Positions 57,456-64,000 of a DNA stretch of 64,000 bases are shown here, one piece after another. Each line of letters opens with the position of its first letter. Position 1 is the stretch's first letter. Made by a program: the position numbers and the translations under genes. The stretch comes from Lewinellaceae bacterium (GTDB taxonomy: Bacteria; Bacteroidota; Bacteroidia; Chitinophagales; Saprospiraceae): the NCBI GenBank assembly GCA_016712415.1, contig JADJRC010000014.1:124001-188000 (forward strand), written 5' to 3'. The notes under the pieces were generated by a model, which worked only from the letters and a program-made list of their open reading frames with translations, was not told the origin of the DNA and ran no database searches.

Positions 57456-58346
57456 ATGGCTGGCGGTTTAAAAGAAGTACGCGAACGGATCAAATCGGTT
57501 ATCAATACGCAGCAGATCACGAAGGCCATGAAAATGGTATCGGCTGCCAAACTGCGCAAGGCTCAGGGCGCCATCGTACAGGTGCGTCCCTATGCCGACC
57601 GACTGAATCGTATGCTTTCGAATATACTTTCCAACATCGACGGGAGTGCTTCGACCAGTTTCGGCAAGGCCCGCGACGTGAAACAGGTGTTGATCGTAGT
57701 GGTGACCTCCAACCGGGGCCTTTGCGGCGCTTTCAATACCAATATCTGCAAGGAAGCGGTTGCGGCCATCCAGGAAAAATACGGCAAACAGCGCCGCGAC
57801 GGCAACGTCACCGTGCTGTTCATCGGCAAAAAAGGTTACGACTATTTCCGCCGCCGTTTTCAGGACCTGAACTACATCACCGATCACATCTATATATACG
57901 ACAACCCTGCTTATGAAAATGTAAGCACCGTGTCGCGTGTCCTGATGGATGAGTTTTCCAATGGTAAATACGACGCAGTAGATTTAGTGTACGGCCGGTT
58001 TAAAAACGCCGCTACCCAGCTTCCCACCGCCGAACAATGGCTTCCGGTGCCGAAAATGGAAAAAGGCAACACAGAGAAACGCGCCGATTACATTTTCGAG
58101 CCCGACCAGCAGGAATTGCTCGAAACGCTGGTACCGAGCATCCTCCAGCTCGCCTTCCACAAAACCCTGCTCGATACCCAGGCTTCCGAACACGGCGCCC
58201 GGATGACGGCCATGGACAAGGCGACGGAAAACGCTGAAGAACTGCTCAAAAACCTGAAAATCAACTACAACAAAGCGCGTCAGGAAGCGATCACCACCGA
58301 ACTGGGCGAGATCGTGGGCGGCGCAGCGGCATTGGAGGGCGCATAG
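57456..58346 (+). CDS. atpG: ATP synthase F1 subunit gamma
   Basis: 296 aa rotor subunit: N terminus RERIKSVINTQQITKAMKMVSAAKLRKAQ, VVTSNRGLCGAFNTNI, and the C-terminal MTAMDKATENAEELLKNLKINYNKARQEAITTELGEIVGGAAAL. atpD and atpC do not follow; they must lie elsewhere, as is normal in Bacteroidota. Confidence 0.96.
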   Translation: MAGGLKEVRERIKSVINTQQITKAMKMVSAAKLRKAQGAIVQVRPYADRLNRMLSNILSNIDGSASTSFGKARDVKQVLIVVVTSNRGLCGAFNTNICKEAVAAIQEKYGKQRRDGNVTVLFIGKKGYDYFRRRFQDLNYITDHIYIYDNPAYENVSTVSRVLMDEFSNGKYDAVDLVYGRFKNAATQLPTAEQWLPVPKMEKGNTEKRADYIFEPDQQELLETLVPSILQLAFHKTLLDTQASEHGARMTAMDKATENAEELLKNLKINYNKARQEAITTELGEIVGGAAALEGA

Positions 58347-58364
58347 CGCATACCGAATTTGTTC

Positions 58365-58457
58365 CCCGCAGATTTTCGCAGAAAAAACCCGCAGATTGCC
58401 GCAGAATATTACCAAATCTGCGTCAATCTGCGGGTTTTTTCTGCGAAAATCTGCGGG
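58365..58457. terminator. 34-bp perfect inverted repeat at the end of the atp operon
   Basis: Bases 58365-58398 are the exact reverse complement of 58424-58457, with a 25-nt loop that can pair further (cgcaga/tctgcg). It holds A6 and T6 tracts within the arms and is placed between atpG and the convergent DUF2911 gene, so it can end transcripts from both sides. Such long perfect arms also suggest a dispersed intergenic repeat. Confidence 0.8.
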
Positions 58458-58523
58458 AAACACCCTACCATACGCGAAATTCGGGATGAGGCTCATGCAA
58501 CCAACCCGGATAGACTCCGCTGT

Positions 58524-59648
58524 TTACTGCACGATCGGCTTGCCCTCACCCAGGGTTTTCACCATCGCTTCAAGGCTCTTTTTGTTCATATCATCCGGCG
58601 CCTGTTTAGCGGCAGCCTGTGCGTGTTCAAGAGCCTTTTTCAAGTCGCCGGTCGCCGAATAGCCCCTTGCGAGGCCGACATGTGTAGGCCAGGCGCCCCC
58701 CGATTTGTCAAAGTTTTGTTGAAACACAGCCAGCGCCTCCTTGTATTTTTTCTCTGAAATCAGTTGCCGCCCGTAGCCGTGCAGGTCCAGCACACTTGCC
58801 TTGTCTATAGCCATTTGCATGCTTTTGTCGGCATCCGCCGTACGACCGAGTTTGCGTTCCAGCCCTGCCTTGGTCGACAAGGCGGCGAAGGTTTGCTGGC
58901 CGCCGAGCATCGGGTCGGTCGTGCGTTCTGCCCATACCAGTGCTTCGTCGAGGTTGACGTTGTGGCTCAGGCACCACTGGGCAGCGGCCTGCATGCTGGG
59001 CGGATCGAAACCCATGCCCCCGGAAAGTTGGCTGCGAATGGACGCAACCGTCGTTTTTTCAAGGTCGACGGCAACCGTGAACGGAATGCGCCAGTGTTCC
59101 CATTCGAGCGCTACTGTTACAGAGCGCTCTGTAGGGCTGGAGAAAACATAGGCCAGCCACTCGCGGCTTTGCGGAAGGTCTTTTTGCTGGTGAACGGTCA
59201 ACCGCAGCACATCCTCTTCGGGTTTATAGAAATAGGCGCCCCAGCCGTTGGCATTACCGGAGAAGATAAGGGTACAGGAGTCGGGATACAGCGCAATAAA
59301 AAAGCCGTATTTGCCGGCCGCAAGCGTTTTGCCATCGATGGTTACGTCGGTCGAAAACTCGATGGTTGTACATTCGTTTGCTCCGGCGCGCCAGGGAGAC
59401 GACCGTGCTGTGCCGAATCCGATATCGACAAACCCGTAATGCGCCACCGGCGTTCCCCATATTTTCCCCTCCCGGCCCTTCACCCCGGGCGCATTCCAAT
59501 GGATATCGATGTCGGTTACACCCACACGTTGACCGGCCCACGATTTTTGGTTCACCCCGCCGTCGGGCAAGGAAAGCATCTGGGCATGGAGTGTGGCAGA
59601 AGGAATTGCAAGGGCAAAAAAGAAAAGCCAGCAGAGGTGTTTTTTCAT
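58524..59648 (-). CDS. DUF2911 protein with TPR-like C terminus
   Basis: 374 aa, signal peptide (MKKHLCWLFFFALAIPSATLHA). The DUF2911 domain (about residues 35-185) shows GKIWGTPVAHYGFVDIGFG, PWRAGANECTTIEFSTDVTIDGKTLAAGKYGFFI and NGWGAYFYKPEEDVLRL. The rest has TPR-like helices (AALSTKAGLERKLGRTADADKSMQMAIDKA, YKEALAVFQQNF). Periplasmic, function unknown. Confidence 0.88.
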   Translation of the reverse strand: MKKHLCWLFFFALAIPSATLHAQMLSLPDGGVNQKSWAGQRVGVTDIDIHWNAPGVKGREGKIWGTPVAHYGFVDIGFGTARSSPWRAGANECTTIEFSTDVTIDGKTLAAGKYGFFIALYPDSCTLIFSGNANGWGAYFYKPEEDVLRLTVHQQKDLPQSREWLAYVFSSPTERSVTVALEWEHWRIPFTVAVDLEKTTVASIRSQLSGGMGFDPPSMQAAAQWCLSHNVNLDEALVWAERTTDPMLGGQQTFAALSTKAGLERKLGRTADADKSMQMAIDKASVLDLHGYGRQLISEKKYKEALAVFQQNFDKSGGAWPTHVGLARGYSATGDLKKALEHAQAAAKQAPDDMNKKSLEAMVKTLGEGKPIVQ

Positions 59649-59870
59649 GGCAAGAATAGTTTTGTTGTCCGAATCGTTTATTTTTCAATGAAAAGGACCG
59701 CTTTTAAATGCATTTCCCGAAATAAATATCGACGAAAGGTCGGGAAAGCAGTAGCAATGCCGGGTATTATTGCAATGCCGGGCATACTTTTGGGTGGCGG
59801 GAAAGAGCGGTAAACCGTGTGATGGATGCGATATTTTGCTATTAAATCAGATTTTCGCTCTAGGGTTGGG
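59649..59870. other. intergenic stretch with a short direct repeat
   Basis: A 13- to 14-base element, gcaatgccgggtat, occurs twice near 59755-59790 with slight change (gcaatgccgggcat). Otherwise nothing recognised. Confidence 0.4.
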
Positions 59871-59900
59871 TTGACGGCATATAAAACCTGGACATCTTTG
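59871..59900 (+). promoter_or_regulatory. probable promoter of the AraC-type regulator gene
   Basis: TTG at 59871-59873, 19-nt spacer and CATCTTTG at 59893-59900 (one mismatch to TAnnTTTG), 21 nt before the ATG at 59922. Confidence 0.45.
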
Positions 59901-59921
59901 CACTGCTTTGATTGAACAAAA

Positions 59922-61067
59922 ATGCTCTACACCACCGGCATCATCATCTCTTTTTTTCTCTGTCTGCTGCTGCTTGGCAAGAAAGACAAAACCGCCGCTG
60001 ACCGGGTTCTGGCGTTTTGGATGTTCTGGATTGGTTGCCACCTGTGGCTTTACTACTGGTTCTTCTCCGAAAAAATATATACGTTTCCATTCCTGCTCGG
60101 ACTGAGCATCCCCATGCCTCTTGCGCACCCGCCGCTCCTTTTTCTGTACACCGTTGCACTATGCAGGGGTGCTTTGCCGCGATACTGGTGGGTGCACTTT
60201 CTCCCGATCGCAGGCTGCTACCTGTATATGGTTCCGTTTATGCTGTTGCCTGCGGAGCAGAAAATCTGGACTTTTCAACATAATGGAGCAGGCTACGAAG
60301 GGTTCATGATGCTGATCGGCATTGCTATAAATGTATCGGGCGTGGTATACACGGTTTTAGCCCATCGATGGCTCCGGAAACACCGCCGGGTCATCGCGGA
60401 CCTGTTTTCAAACGAGGAAAACATCGACCTGCAATGGATGCAAAACCTGATTTACGGGCTGGCGATCATTTGGGTGGCAGTATTGTTCGGCAAAGATTCG
60501 CTTGTATTTGGCGCGGCGGTAGGATTCGTTTTATTCATCGGCTACTTCGGTATTCGGCAGGTGGGTATCTTTACCAATCCGCCGGCACTGCAACTGGCAA
60601 TGGAGCATTATGACGCACCCGATCTGCTGATGCCCGACACTGAAACGGAAGATTCAGCCGGGGAAAGTCAACCGTCGCCCGACAAGAAAAAGTATGAAAA
60701 ATCAGGCCTGAGCGCGGAGGCGGCGGAAGACCTGCATCAGCGACTAAACGACCTGATGGCCGACCGTCAGGTGTACCGGGAAAGCGAACTCTCGCTCACC
60801 GATCTGGCGGAACGCCTGGACACGCACCCCAACTATCTCTCCCAAATCATCAATGAAAAGGAGGGTAAAAACTTCTACGATTACGTCAATGCCATGCGCG
60901 TCGAAGCCTTTCTGAAAACGGCAGCCGACCCCAAAAACAGTCATTATACCCTCCTTGCCCTAGCGCTGGAATGCGGCTTCAATTCCAAATCGGCGTTTAA
61001 CCGCTACTTTAAAAAAGCAACCGGGCAAGCGCCTTCAGTTTTCCTGAATGCTGGCACCCTGCAATAA
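59922..61067 (+). CDS. membrane-bound AraC-family regulator
   Basis: 381 aa. Six or seven membrane helices fill residues 1-220 (YTTGIIISFFLCLLLLG, VLAFWMFWIGCHLWLYYW, HFLPIAGCYLYMVPFMLL, MLIGIAINVSGVVYTVLA). An AraC-type double HTH occupies the C-terminal 100 residues (SLTDLAERLDTHPNYLSQIINEKEGKNFYDYVNAMRVEAFL... LALALECGFNSKSAFNRYFKKATGQAPS). This 7TM-AraC layout is common in the phylum. The signal sensed is unknown. Confidence 0.92.
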   Translation: MLYTTGIIISFFLCLLLLGKKDKTAADRVLAFWMFWIGCHLWLYYWFFSEKIYTFPFLLGLSIPMPLAHPPLLFLYTVALCRGALPRYWWVHFLPIAGCYLYMVPFMLLPAEQKIWTFQHNGAGYEGFMMLIGIAINVSGVVYTVLAHRWLRKHRRVIADLFSNEENIDLQWMQNLIYGLAIIWVAVLFGKDSLVFGAAVGFVLFIGYFGIRQVGIFTNPPALQLAMEHYDAPDLLMPDTETEDSAGESQPSPDKKKYEKSGLSAEAAEDLHQRLNDLMADRQVYRESELSLTDLAERLDTHPNYLSQIINEKEGKNFYDYVNAMRVEAFLKTAADPKNSHYTLLALALECGFNSKSAFNRYFKKATGQAPSVFLNAGTLQ

Positions 61068-61079
61068 CGTCGCGTGTGG

Positions 61080-61101
61080 CGCCGGACTTGGAAGTCCGGC
61101 G
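61080..61101. repeat. palindrome cgccggactt-gg-aagtccggcg
   Basis: Perfect 10-bp arms around a GG centre, 13 nt after the AraC regulator stop. Same design as the palindrome at 24603-24622. Confidence 0.6.
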
Positions 61102-61195
61102 TACATCCCCCGCAAATCAATTTAAAAATTCGGGATGAACTCATGATTGTAATGTTCCACAGCCGTGCTTCTTTAAACTCAGGCAGCCCGTGCCG

Positions 61196-61858
61196 TTAAA
61201 ACCGATAACTATAGGCCAAAACGGCATATTTCGGGACATACGGCTTCGTTTTCCAGCCCTGGCTCGCCAGGTTTCCCGCCTTCAGCGAGATATCACTATT
61301 CCCGAAAGAAACGCCTGCCTGCAGACCGTAGAAATAATTGCCGCCCGTCGGTACATACCAGCCGTCGCGGGCATTGGGGTACGTTTCCCGTGCAAGCGGG
61401 GTATGCCGGACGTGGGTGGCAATAGCCTTGTCGAAGCCAAATTCGCCGGCCACATACCAGTGCTTCCGGTAGAAACCGGCCACGCCTGAAAATTCTCCGC
61501 CAAAGTTAACAAGTCTGACCAGGCTGTTTTCAAACCGACGAAACGGGCTATAAACTTTGACTGTCGCAGAAAAGCCGCCACGCCGGATAACTTCCACCTG
61601 CCCGCCGAGCCTGACCTTGAAATCGTCGAACAGGCGCTCGCCCGCAGGAAAGCTGTATTCGATATTAACCAGAACGGGCATTCGGGTGTTGAATTTACGC
61701 CCGTAACCCAGGCCAAGCGTCAGGCCGTAGTCCCAGCCTGTCTGTATCTGTACGAATTGTTTTTGTTCGGGCTGGAAGGCCTGCCAGTTGATGTTTTGTG
61801 CAAATACAGGCACAGTCATGCCAAGGAGGACGATAATAATGATGATGCTGTTTTTCAT
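61196..61858 (-). CDS. outer-membrane beta-barrel-like protein, 220 aa
   Basis: Signal peptide (MKNSIIIIIVLLGMTVPVFAQ), then alternating strands with many Gly and aromatic residues (WDYGLTLGLGYGRKF, PVLVNIEYSFPAGERLFDDFKVRLGGQ, NYFYGLQAGVSFG) and a terminal aromatic residue (LAYSYRF), typical of barrel strand ends. No family recognised. Co-oriented with the hydrolase gene upstream (6 nt gap). Confidence 0.75.
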   Translation of the reverse strand: MKNSIIIIIVLLGMTVPVFAQNINWQAFQPEQKQFVQIQTGWDYGLTLGLGYGRKFNTRMPVLVNIEYSFPAGERLFDDFKVRLGGQVEVIRRGGFSATVKVYSPFRRFENSLVRLVNFGGEFSGVAGFYRKHWYVAGEFGFDKAIATHVRHTPLARETYPNARDGWYVPTGGNYFYGLQAGVSFGNSDISLKAGNLASQGWKTKPYVPKYAVLAYSYRF

Positions 61859-61864
61859 GGAAAA

Positions 61865-62866
61865 TTATTTTAAGGAATTGAGGTAAGCGAGTCCGACGGG
61901 GTAGAAATTCGCCCAACCGCGCGGAAAGGAGAGCATGTCGTGTCCGGCATCGTCTACGCGGAACAACTGTACGTTAGGGTACGCAGAAGAGACTTTACTG
62001 GCGTGCGCCTCACCGTATGCCGTGTTGTTTTCGCTGTACACGAACAGTATTGTAGTGTCAAAGTGGTCCAGGTTGGTCGTCCAGTCGAAACCATCTTTTT
62101 CACCGATGGAGAACAGGGCATCAAACACCACGGCGCCCGCTCTCCAGGTTGGCAACGGACCTTCGTTGCCGACGGGGCTGTCTTTGGCCCCGTCAGCGGC
62201 GGCCCACAATCCGAATTTGTAATCCAGTATCTCGTGCTCGTCGCCCCTGCCGGAAAGGAACTGGTCGAGATAAACGGCATCATTCAGGGTTTCGCTGAAC
62301 AGGCTGTAGCCGTGCGAACGATCGAGGTATTCCCGCATTTGCGCGTACGTAAAACCGCCCGGCTCGCCGAGTATGGCGCCGTCAATTTTGCCCGGGTTGG
62401 CATTGATGTAAGCCGTCGCCAGCATACCGCCCCACGAATGCCCGAGCAGGAAAACTTTCTGGCCGGCGTGGGTTTTGTAGTGTTCGATGACCGCCTCCAG
62501 ATCGTCCCACACAACTTGCAGGTTGTACGAGTCTTTGGTATGGCGTTTCGACAATCCGGAACCCCGCTGGTCGTAAAATACAACCCGGAAGCCATCGTCC
62601 GCAAACGCCTTGCAGTTCAACAAATAACGATAATCGGCGCCGGGCCCGCCGTGGATCACTACCAGCAGGGCGCTGTCGGGATGGCCGAAAGCCTCTGCGT
62701 GCAGTTGTGTGCCGTTCACGGCAATACTGGGCAATGACGGGTCCTGATCAACAGTCAGCGGAACGAGATTGCCGGGTTGGTTGGGGTCGAGTTCGCCTTT
62801 TTGGCAGGCACTGATCAGGCATCCAAGCGCAAGGATCAGTCCGAGAGAAAACAGTTGTAGTTTCAT
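61865..62866 (-). CDS. alpha/beta-hydrolase lipoprotein, proline-iminopeptidase-like
   Basis: 333 aa with a lipobox (LGCLISAC). Oxyanion-hole motif VVIHGGPGADYRYLL, YDQRGSGLS, nucleophile elbow LLGHSWGGMLATAYI, and a late His in DDAGHDMLSFP, all as in prolyl iminopeptidases (S33). The substrate is unproved. Start chosen at 62866 because the lipobox follows; the ORF is open to 62929. A 6-nt gap to the beta-barrel gene suggests one operon. Confidence 0.88.
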   Translation of the reverse strand: MKLQLFSLGLILALGCLISACQKGELDPNQPGNLVPLTVDQDPSLPSIAVNGTQLHAEAFGHPDSALLVVIHGGPGADYRYLLNCKAFADDGFRVVFYDQRGSGLSKRHTKDSYNLQVVWDDLEAVIEHYKTHAGQKVFLLGHSWGGMLATAYINANPGKIDGAILGEPGGFTYAQMREYLDRSHGYSLFSETLNDAVYLDQFLSGRGDEHEILDYKFGLWAAADGAKDSPVGNEGPLPTWRAGAVVFDALFSIGEKDGFDWTTNLDHFDTTILFVYSENNTAYGEAHASKVSSAYPNVQLFRVDDAGHDMLSFPRGWANFYPVGLAYLNSLK

Positions 62867-63052
62867 GTGAATAATGGATTTTGATGCAAAGGTGGGGGGC
62901 GCCGCCGCGCCGGTCGCCGCTCCTTGCAAGGTGGGACGTCTACTTTCACAAGGCGCTACACCCGGCTGTTCTACGGATACCTGGGGATATAAAGCGGGAC
63001 TGATGGATGGAAGATGAAGGCAGACAGGGACAGCAATTCCGCAAGATTCGGG

Positions 63053-63084
63053 TTGTTACCTTGCCCGGCAACAGGGCATCTTTG
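63053..63084 (+). promoter_or_regulatory. probable promoter of the Ada-like gene
   Basis: TTG at 63053-63055, 21-nt spacer, CATCTTTG at 63077-63084, 20 nt before the ATG. Confidence 0.45.
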
Positions 63085-63104
63085 CAGTATAATAATTCAA
63101 CGCC

Positions 63105-63938
63105 ATGTCTGATCGCACTATTGATTACGAACGGGTCGCCAAAGCCATTGATTTTCTGGAAACCCATTTCAAAAGTCAGCCCGACCTCGACGAAGTCGCC
63201 CGGCAGGTACACCTGTCGCCGCATCATTTCCAACGCATTTTTACGGAATGGGCCGGTGTAAGCCCCAAGAAATTCATGCAATACCTCAGCATCGAGCACC
63301 TGCGCAGCCGGATTTTCGACCTGCCCAACCTTCAGGATGCTGCGGATGCCGTCGGTTATTCGGCGCCGTCGAGGGTGTACGACCTCTTTGTAAGCATTGA
63401 AGGCGTGACGCCCAACGAGTTCAAAACCGCCGGTCGGGGACTGGAAATTCGTTATGGTTTTCACCCTACGCCTTTTGGCGAATGCCTGATCGCCCTGACT
63501 TCAAAAGGGATTTGTGCGCTGTCGTTTGTGGATGAAAATTCCAGACAGACCGAACTGGACCGTTTCATGGGCAAATGGCAGTCGGCAAACCTGGTTTTTG
63601 ATGCAGCGAAGACCGCAAGCGCCGTCCGGCAGATATTTGATTCCAAAGAGCCCCGCAAGATTCATTTGCTGGTGCAGGGCACTAATTTTCAACTTAAAGT
63701 CTGGGAAGCCCTGCTGACCATACCGCCGGGCGCCGTCACTACATATCAAAAAATTGCCGGCCATATTCACCACCCCGGAGCCGTCCGTGCGGTGGGCACA
63801 GCCATCGGACAGAACCCTGTGGCTTTCCTTATTCCCTGTCACCGGGTCATCAGAAAAGAAGGTCAGGTAGGCGGGTACTATTGGGGTAGCACCAGAAAAA
63901 AAGCCTTACTGGGCTGTGAAATGGCATCAACAAATTAA
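63105..63938 (+). CDS. AraC-HTH/methylated-DNA-cysteine methyltransferase fusion (Ada-like)
   Basis: 277 aa. Residues about 10-105 form an AraC-type HTH (FKSQPDLDEVARQVHLSPHHFQRIFTEWAGVSPKKFMQYLS). Residues about 110-275 form an O6-alkylguanine-DNA methyltransferase with the acceptor Cys in IPCHRVI and the usual VWEALLTIPPGAVTTYQKIA and GAVRAVGTAIGQNPV. It lacks the N-terminal Zn/methyl-phosphotriester domain of E. coli Ada, so it may not sense methylation through that domain. Likely direct DNA repair plus regulation. Confidence 0.92.
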   Translation: MSDRTIDYERVAKAIDFLETHFKSQPDLDEVARQVHLSPHHFQRIFTEWAGVSPKKFMQYLSIEHLRSRIFDLPNLQDAADAVGYSAPSRVYDLFVSIEGVTPNEFKTAGRGLEIRYGFHPTPFGECLIALTSKGICALSFVDENSRQTELDRFMGKWQSANLVFDAAKTASAVRQIFDSKEPRKIHLLVQGTNFQLKVWEALLTIPPGAVTTYQKIAGHIHHPGAVRAVGTAIGQNPVAFLIPCHRVIRKEGQVGGYYWGSTRKKALLGCEMASTN

Positions 63939-64000
63939 GCAAACCGAAGCACATTTTATCGTCTATCATAAAGCAATCGCCGCCGAACATTTTCTTCTCC
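63939..64000. other. window end, no gene seen
   Basis: Sixty-two bases after the stop, A/T-rich; too short to call. Confidence 0.5.

Overview
The window comes from a Bacteroidota chromosome, most likely the Saprospiraceae/Haliscomenobacter part of the phylum. This rests on several things seen together: type IX secretion (T9SS) C-terminal sorting domains, very large HYR/dockerin-like surface proteins, a DUF5916 outer-membrane protein, an atpBEFH-AG operon without atpD/atpC next to it, a mevalonate-pathway enzyme, weak Shine-Dalgarno sites, and repeated promoter elements of the phylum type (TTG, about 20 nt, TAnnTTTG). There are no rRNA or tRNA genes, no phage or IS genes, and no CRISPR.

Layout. 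0-4.5 kb: the CBS-domain end of a larger enzyme gene, two secreted proteins, and two arrays of short palindromic repeats. 4.5-15 kb: an acyl-CoA dehydrogenase, a DUF4349 lipoprotein, a MerR-type regulator, a membrane protein with an EAD11-like head, RmlD, DUF5916, a GH73/LysM cell-wall hydrolase and DUF4112. 15-33.7 kb: three tandem giant secreted paralogues (about 1,517, 1,540 and 2,198 aa) that end in the same dockerin-like, cohesin-like and T9SS modules, a small secreted protein, and a T9SS subtilisin. 33.7-41 kb: a tiny ORF plus a small HTH protein behind a clear promoter, then pbpC, a small lipoprotein, an M43 metalloprotease, a rhodanese and a PASTA protein (all minus strand), then diphosphomevalonate decarboxylase. 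41-46.3 kb: a cysteine-rich small secreted protein, a 1.2-kb array of 90-bp repeats running into the 5' end of a TonB-dependent receptor, and a DUF4105 membrane protein. 46.3-50.4 kb: a DinB, SbcD, SbcC-type operon. 50.6-52.5 kb: an orphan T9SS sorting domain and a carboxypeptidase-regulatory-like protein. 52.7-58.4 kb: ATP synthase genes whose gaps are filled with heptad repeats and hairpins. 58.5-64 kb: DUF2911/TPR protein, a membrane-bound AraC regulator, a beta-barrel protein, an alpha/beta-hydrolase lipoprotein and an Ada-like DNA methyltransferase.

A second theme is gene interruption. At least five genes are broken by single-base lesions, nearly all in short homopolymers (near 40, 3014, 20451, 41283, 41357 and 45785), and one by an in-frame TAG (16509). 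In each case the reading frame resumes with clearly homologous protein. The pattern looks more like uncorrected long-read assembly errors than biology, and anyone using the gene models should know this.

The most unusual DNA is the set of palindrome arrays at 3.68-4.10, 4.19-4.50 and 41.70-42.87 kb. The first and third share a GGAATnCCATTCC-type palindrome core. The third array lies between two stretches that both look like the start of a signal peptide, as if it had grown inside the 5' end of the TonB receptor gene.
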